This document shows positions 60,499 to 64,000 of a DNA stretch of 64,000 bases, piece by piece. Each line of letters starts with the position of its first letter. Within the stretch, counting starts at the first letter, position 1. The notes below the pieces were generated by a model. It was not told where the DNA came from and made no database searches. It saw only the letters and a program-made list of their open reading frames with translations. The stretch covers positions 1-64,000 of the forward strand of contig CAYIOJ010000001.1 of NCBI GenBank assembly GCA_964365025.1, written 5' to 3'. The position numbers and the translations under genes are program-made. This stretch comes from UBA10003 sp964365025. GTDB taxonomy: Bacteria; Patescibacteriota; Patescibacteriia; Magasanikbacterales; UBA10003.

Positions 60499-61199
60499 AA
60501 AATTTTATGACGAAGATAAATATCCGTGAATAAATCCAAAATTGTCAGTAAAACATAATAAACATTTTTCAATTTTAAAGCCCGTGATTGGCGTTGGGGC
60601 GGCTTAATTATCATTTCAATTTCTTTATAATGATAACCGGCTTTAATCAAACGCACCAAAATCGCCGACATATAAGCAAAATTGCTGGCAATGGGCGCCT
60701 TTTTGAGTAAATCGGTTTTAATTAAAGAGGGGCCGTTAAAATATCTCAAATTTAAGCCGAATAAAAAATTCAAAAAGTTGGTATAAATCGCGGAAATAAA
60801 ACGACGAGACCAACTTCTAATTTTTTTATTAACAGTATAAGTAGTGACAATTTCGGCTGAACCTAAGGCCTTAAAAAGATTTTTAATGGTGCGCGAATCG
60901 GTTTCGTCGTCTCCGGGTAACATAACTGCATATTCCCCCCGCGCCATAGCCACGCCTTCACGAAAACAGCCGCCCAAATTTTGCGGTAGAGCATGATGGA
61001 TAACTCGAATACGCGAACTAGACGACGCCAAAGCATCGGCGATTTCTCCGGTTTGGTCGGTGCTGCCGTCGTTAAAAATCAAAATTTCATAATCATTTCT
61101 TCCTGATAAGGCAGTCGAGATATTTCTCACGGCGCTGGCAATATTTTTTTCCTCATTCAAGGCCGGAACAATGATTGATATATTAATATTCTCTTCCAT
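60495..61199 (-). CDS. Family 2 glycosyltransferase
   Basis: A 234-residue GT2: ISIIVPALNEEKNIASAVRNI, EILIFNDGSTDQTGEIADAL, LGGCFREGVAMARGEYAVMLPGDDETDSRT. The pattern ends in a long hydrophobic-basic tail without a clear transmembrane pair. Acceptor unknown. Located between the E1 pair and a radical SAM gene. Confidence 0.88.
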   Translation of the reverse strand: MEENINISIIVPALNEEKNIASAVRNISTALSGRNDYEILIFNDGSTDQTGEIADALASSSSRIRVIHHALPQNLGGCFREGVAMARGEYAVMLPGDDETDSRTIKNLFKALGSAEIVTTYTVNKKIRSWSRRFISAIYTNFLNFLFGLNLRYFNGPSLIKTDLLKKAPIASNFAYMSAILVRLIKAGYHYKEIEMIIKPPQRQSRALKLKNVYYVLLTILDLFTDIYLRHKIL

Positions 61200-61205
61200 A
61201 AAATG

Positions 61206-62249
61206 CTAAAAAGAACCGTCAAATTTCTTAACATATTCTTCCGTTGGTTGAATCTCCTTCATCTGCGTTTGATTTTTACCAAGCACTTCCCAAACGGCCG
61301 AAACAATCTGGCCAGCTTGCGGGTAGAAAAATTCTTCCAATTTGTAGCTGGTGGGAGACGGTGATTCTGCCAAACTTATCCGTTTAATCGGCGCTCGTAA
61401 ATAAGACATGGCCTCCTCGGCCACGGTAGCGGCAATTTCGCTGGCCAGGCCGCACATTAAATGACCAGTATCAGCCACTACCAAATGACCGGTTTTTGTG
61501 ACTGATGTCAAAACAGTTTGCTTATCCCACGGCTTTAAAGATCGCAAATCAATAATTTCCGCCTTTATTCCTTTTTCCGCCAAAATGGCGGCGGCTTTCA
61601 TTGCTTCCAAAACCATCTGAGATATAGCGACGATAGTAACATCATCGCCTGATCTCATTATTTTGGCCGATCCCAAAGGAATGGTGTAATACTCTGTCGG
61701 AACGTCGCCAATTTCTTTATGCAACCAACGATGTTCTATAAAAATCACCGGACATTTTTCTTTAAAACTAGACAACAGTAAGCCTTTCGCGTCATAAGGA
61801 GTAACTGGCATGACTACTTTTAATCCGGGTATATGCACAAATAATGATTGCAAACTTTGTGAATGTTGCGGCCCCTGGCCCCAGCCGCGGCCGATGATCG
61901 CCCGTAAAATAATCGGCGCGGACATCCGACCGCCATAAGTATAGCTCCATTTAGCCGCGTGATTAACGATTTGATCCATGGCCAAAAGCATAAAATCATC
62001 ACGCGCATATACCAGCATAGGGTGCATCCCCATCACGGCCGCGCCCAGAACCACGCCAGTTAAAGCATTTTCAGACAGCGGCGTATCTTCCACTCTTTTT
62101 GAACCAAACTTCAAAAAGGCCTCGCGAGTGGTATTAAAAATACCAGCGGCGTCATCGACTCCCTCGCCTAACACAAAAATTTCCGGCTGTCTCTCCATGG
62201 CGAGAACAATTGCTTCGCTAACGGCTTGGGCATAGGTAATCTCACGCAT
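61206..62249 (-). CDS. Thiamine-dependent dehydrogenase E1 beta subunit
   Basis: A 347-residue protein of the pyruvate/2-oxoisovalerate dehydrogenase E1 beta type: ITYAQAVSEAIVLAMERQPEIFVLGEGV, RVEDTPLSENALTGVVLGAAVMGMHPML, IIGRGWGQGPQHSQSLQSLF, and SLKPWDKQTVLTSVTKTGHLVVADTG. It pairs with the alpha subunit three bases upstream. No E2 or E3 gene is in the window, so this is not an ordinary 2-oxoacid dehydrogenase operon. Confidence 0.92.
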   Translation of the reverse strand: MREITYAQAVSEAIVLAMERQPEIFVLGEGVDDAAGIFNTTREAFLKFGSKRVEDTPLSENALTGVVLGAAVMGMHPMLVYARDDFMLLAMDQIVNHAAKWSYTYGGRMSAPIILRAIIGRGWGQGPQHSQSLQSLFVHIPGLKVVMPVTPYDAKGLLLSSFKEKCPVIFIEHRWLHKEIGDVPTEYYTIPLGSAKIMRSGDDVTIVAISQMVLEAMKAAAILAEKGIKAEIIDLRSLKPWDKQTVLTSVTKTGHLVVADTGHLMCGLASEIAATVAEEAMSYLRAPIKRISLAESPSPTSYKLEEFFYPQAGQIVSAVWEVLGKNQTQMKEIQPTEEYVKKFDGSF

Positions 62250-62251
62250 AT

Positions 62252-63232
62252 CTAAACAGGATAAACAAATTTTAATAAATCTTCTTGGCTGGGAAAAGGA
62301 CTGTTTTTAGCAAAATTAACCGCCCCCTCAATCTCTTCTGACAAATCTTTGGTAATTTTATTCTTTTCGTCCAGAGAAAGGATTTGTTCACTCAAAAGAT
62401 AATCCTCAAATGTTCTAACAGGACAATGCTTCATCCAGTCGCTAACTTCGCACGCCGGACGATGGCCATGCTCCTGGTCGCAATTAGGGCCAACATGCTC
62501 GCGCCAACGATAGGTGCGACACTCCAAAAGAGTCGGACCATTGCCAAAACGCGCCCGCGCTATCGCTTCCTGGCCTGCTTGATACACGGCCAAGACATCA
62601 TTACCATCTACAGCCTGTCCGGGCATATTAAAGGCGGCGGCATGAGTAAAAATATCCATATTTTTGCGCCGCGCTTCCAGACGAGACAAAACCGCATAAA
62701 AATTATTTTCGCAAACAAAAACTATTGGTAAATTTTTTAAAGACGCGTAATTCAAGCTCTCAAAAAAAACGCCTTCGTCAGCTCCGCCATCGCCAAAAAA
62801 ACTTATTGCCACTCTTTTTTCATCGCGTTTCTGGAAAGCTAACGCTGCTCCAGTTGCAATGGGAATAGTGCCGCCGACAATAGACGAAGCGGCTATAAAA
62901 CCAGTCTGGGGAGCCGTCAAATGCATTGAACCGCCGATACCTCGGCTGCAACCAGTGACCTTGCCATAAAGTTCAGCCAGCATTTCTTTAATTGACCCGC
63001 CCATAGCCAAATAATGAGCATGACAGCGATGATGGCTGAAGACGGCGTCAGTCGGCCCCAAAAGTTGGCAAATCCCAGCGGCAATCGCTTCTTCGCCGAT
63101 CGACAAATGAGTGGGACAACGCATCTCTTGTTCCGGATACAACTCAATAATCTTTTCGCTTACCAAACGGATCTTCAACATTCTATAATAAAGATCTTTT
63201 AAAATTTCCGGCAATACATTTTCAGCTTTCAT
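62252..63232 (-). CDS. Thiamine-dependent dehydrogenase E1 alpha subunit
   Basis: A 326-residue E1 alpha protein: RCPTHLSIGEEAIAAGICQLL, FSHHRCHAHYLAMGG, TGCSRGIGGSMHL, and the TPP motif GDGGADEGVFFESLNYASLKNLPIVFVCENNFYA. RTYRWREHVGPNCDQEHGHRP occupies the region that regulates or binds E2 in true complexes and differs from it. Together with E1 beta it could form an alpha2beta2 enzyme that decarboxylates a 2-oxoacid and passes the unit to a sugar, or acts as a transketolase-like enzyme. Confidence 0.92.
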   Translation of the reverse strand: MKAENVLPEILKDLYYRMLKIRLVSEKIIELYPEQEMRCPTHLSIGEEAIAAGICQLLGPTDAVFSHHRCHAHYLAMGGSIKEMLAELYGKVTGCSRGIGGSMHLTAPQTGFIAASSIVGGTIPIATGAALAFQKRDEKRVAISFFGDGGADEGVFFESLNYASLKNLPIVFVCENNFYAVLSRLEARRKNMDIFTHAAAFNMPGQAVDGNDVLAVYQAGQEAIARARFGNGPTLLECRTYRWREHVGPNCDQEHGHRPACEVSDWMKHCPVRTFEDYLLSEQILSLDEKNKITKDLSEEIEGAVNFAKNSPFPSQEDLLKFVYPV

Positions 63233-63235
63233 ATA

Positions 63236-64000
63236 TTAAATAAAATTAACGTGTTCGGGCGGTTGATTTTTGAGCTGCCACAAAAAGCGATTGACTTCGT
63301 CCATCCGGCAATTATTACGGCATTCGGTGATATTAAAATTATCCTTCAACAAAGCCCAATTATTTTTTCTTTTTTCTCCTTCCCAAATTTCAACAAACGA
63401 TTGCTGGTTGATGTTGCCGCAGTTGAATCGTTCATCGCTTAAAAAAGCGCTGCAACTGTATAAATCTCCGTTAGCCATAAGATAGGCCCAGAAAAACGGC
63501 GTGGCATGGCAGATTTGGTAAGATTTTTCTTGCGCGTCCCACTTTTTCATGGTGCGATCGCGGAAGATGGCGCTAAATTTATCATCGGATATTTTTTTTA
63601 ATTCTTCCGCCAATCCTAAAAATGATTCGTATTTAATGTCTTCATAGCGCTTAGTCAAACTAAAATGATGTTGCGAGTACGGTTTGACGACAAAATAATC
63701 TAAACCAATTTCTTTCAACAGATTAGCTAAAGCTACGACCTCGTGCTTATTTTCTGGCAATAAAATCATCTGCGCTCCCAGTGTGCAATTAAGGCCTCCG
63801 GCCCTTTTGATTTCTACAGCTCTTTTCAAATTTTGAATCACGCGATGGAAATCATCCGATTGAGCGCGGTGGATTTGTTGATATGTCTCGGGTGAGCCGG
63901 CATTTAAACTAACCTTAATCCAGGTGATTGAAGACAGAGCTTTTTGTAAAAATTTCTCTGAAAGCAGAACGCCATTAGTTGTGTAGGAGACATCAATGCC
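63236..64000 (-). CDS. Radical SAM/SPASM-type protein, paralogue B (5' end missing)
   Basis: The frame enters from the right edge; about 254 residues are visible. The visible start GIDVSYTTNGVLLSEKFL and SITWIKVSLNAGSPETYQQIHR is the middle of a radical SAM barrel; the CxxxCxxC motif lies outside. The C-terminal part has YQICHATPFFWAYLMANGDLYSCSAFL, FNCGNINQQSFVEIWEG and ITECRNNCRMDEVNRFLWQLKNQ, a SPASM-like set, ending HVNFI. It is a paralogue of the protein at 59395, and the two flank the E1 pair. Confidence 0.85.
   Translation of the reverse strand, partial: GIDVSYTTNGVLLSEKFLQKALSSITWIKVSLNAGSPETYQQIHRAQSDDFHRVIQNLKRAVEIKRAGGLNCTLGAQMILLPENKHEVVALANLLKEIGLDYFVVKPYSQHHFSLTKRYEDIKYESFLGLAEELKKISDDKFSAIFRDRTMKKWDAQEKSYQICHATPFFWAYLMANGDLYSCSAFLSDERFNCGNINQQSFVEIWEGEKRKNNWALLKDNFNITECRNNCRMDEVNRFLWQLKNQPPEHVNFI

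Noticed and set aside
61206..63232. Ordinary pyruvate dehydrogenase operon
   Set aside because: No E2 or E3 genes follow, and the neighbours are a glycosyltransferase and radical SAM genes.
1..64000. CRISPR array, tRNA or rRNA genes, integron attC sites, IS elements
   Set aside because: No regularly spaced direct repeats, cloverleaf-like sequences, attC-like flanks around the GC-rich genes, or transposase frames were found on reading both strands.

Overview
The window looks like a bacterial chromosome segment given over almost entirely to building a complex surface glycan. Most genes are AT-rich, packed end to end with 1-40 base overlaps or gaps, use the standard code (TGA is a stop, for example at the end of the hisF-like gene), and often start without an obvious Shine-Dalgarno site. 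Gene content, compactness and two palindromic repeat elements suggest a Candidate Phyla Radiation (Patescibacteria/Parcubacteria-like) bacterium. That assignment is an inference, because no rRNA or ribosomal protein gene is present. I see no tRNA, rRNA, CRISPR array, transposase or integrase, and no gene-free stretch longer than 300 bases.

Layout. 1-1.7 kb: end of a secreted subtilase and an MFS transporter. 1.7-9.1 kb: stand-alone GC-rich genes (a DMT-type membrane protein and two members of an unrecognised helical family) interspersed with a phosphoglycosyl transferase that would start glycan synthesis and a UDP-sugar dehydrogenase/epimerase pair. 9.2-28.4 kb: a minus-strand run of 19 genes led by a small HTH regulator. 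It holds a full legionaminic-acid-type nonulosonic acid pathway (4,6-dehydratase, aminotransferase, acyltransferase, hydrolysing 2-epimerase, synthase, CMP-transferase), a WbpG/HisH/HisF amidation module, four radical SAM enzymes, two methyltransferases, a glycosyltransferase and a Wzx-type flippase. 28.4-40.2 kb: a divergent capsule-type gene and short minus-strand operons with GDP-mannose dehydratase, a cupin, glycosyltransferases, an iron-sulfur 3-dehydrase (RfbH), a GT-C-like membrane protein and another B12-type radical SAM protein. 40.3-43.2 kb: a second island of GC-rich genes (Nudix, DMT, TylF methyltransferase) with an AT-rich Nudix paralogue. 43.2-64 kb: a minus-strand run of 19 genes continuing past the right edge. 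It holds a YerE-like thiamine enzyme, a synthase-SAF-cupin fusion with a HAD phosphatase, CDP-glucose synthesis genes (rfbF, rfbG), five radical SAM proteins, glycosyltransferases and an orphan E1 alpha/beta thiamine dehydrogenase pair.

How it fits together (inference): a WbaP-like transferase starts a lipid-linked glycan. Sugar nucleotides of at least four kinds (UDP-uronic acid type, CMP-nonulosonate, GDP-6-deoxyhexose, CDP-3,6-dideoxyhexose) feed several glycosyltransferases. Ten radical SAM enzymes and seven class I or FkbM methyltransferases would decorate or rebuild the sugars, and the flippase exports the product. The most unusual signals are the radical SAM density, the CDP-dideoxysugar plus YerE-like route to a possible branched sugar, the two separate ulosonic-acid synthases, the orphan E1 pair between two related radical SAM proteins, and the set of GC-rich stand-alone units with a shared promoter, leader hairpin, strong SD and terminator design.
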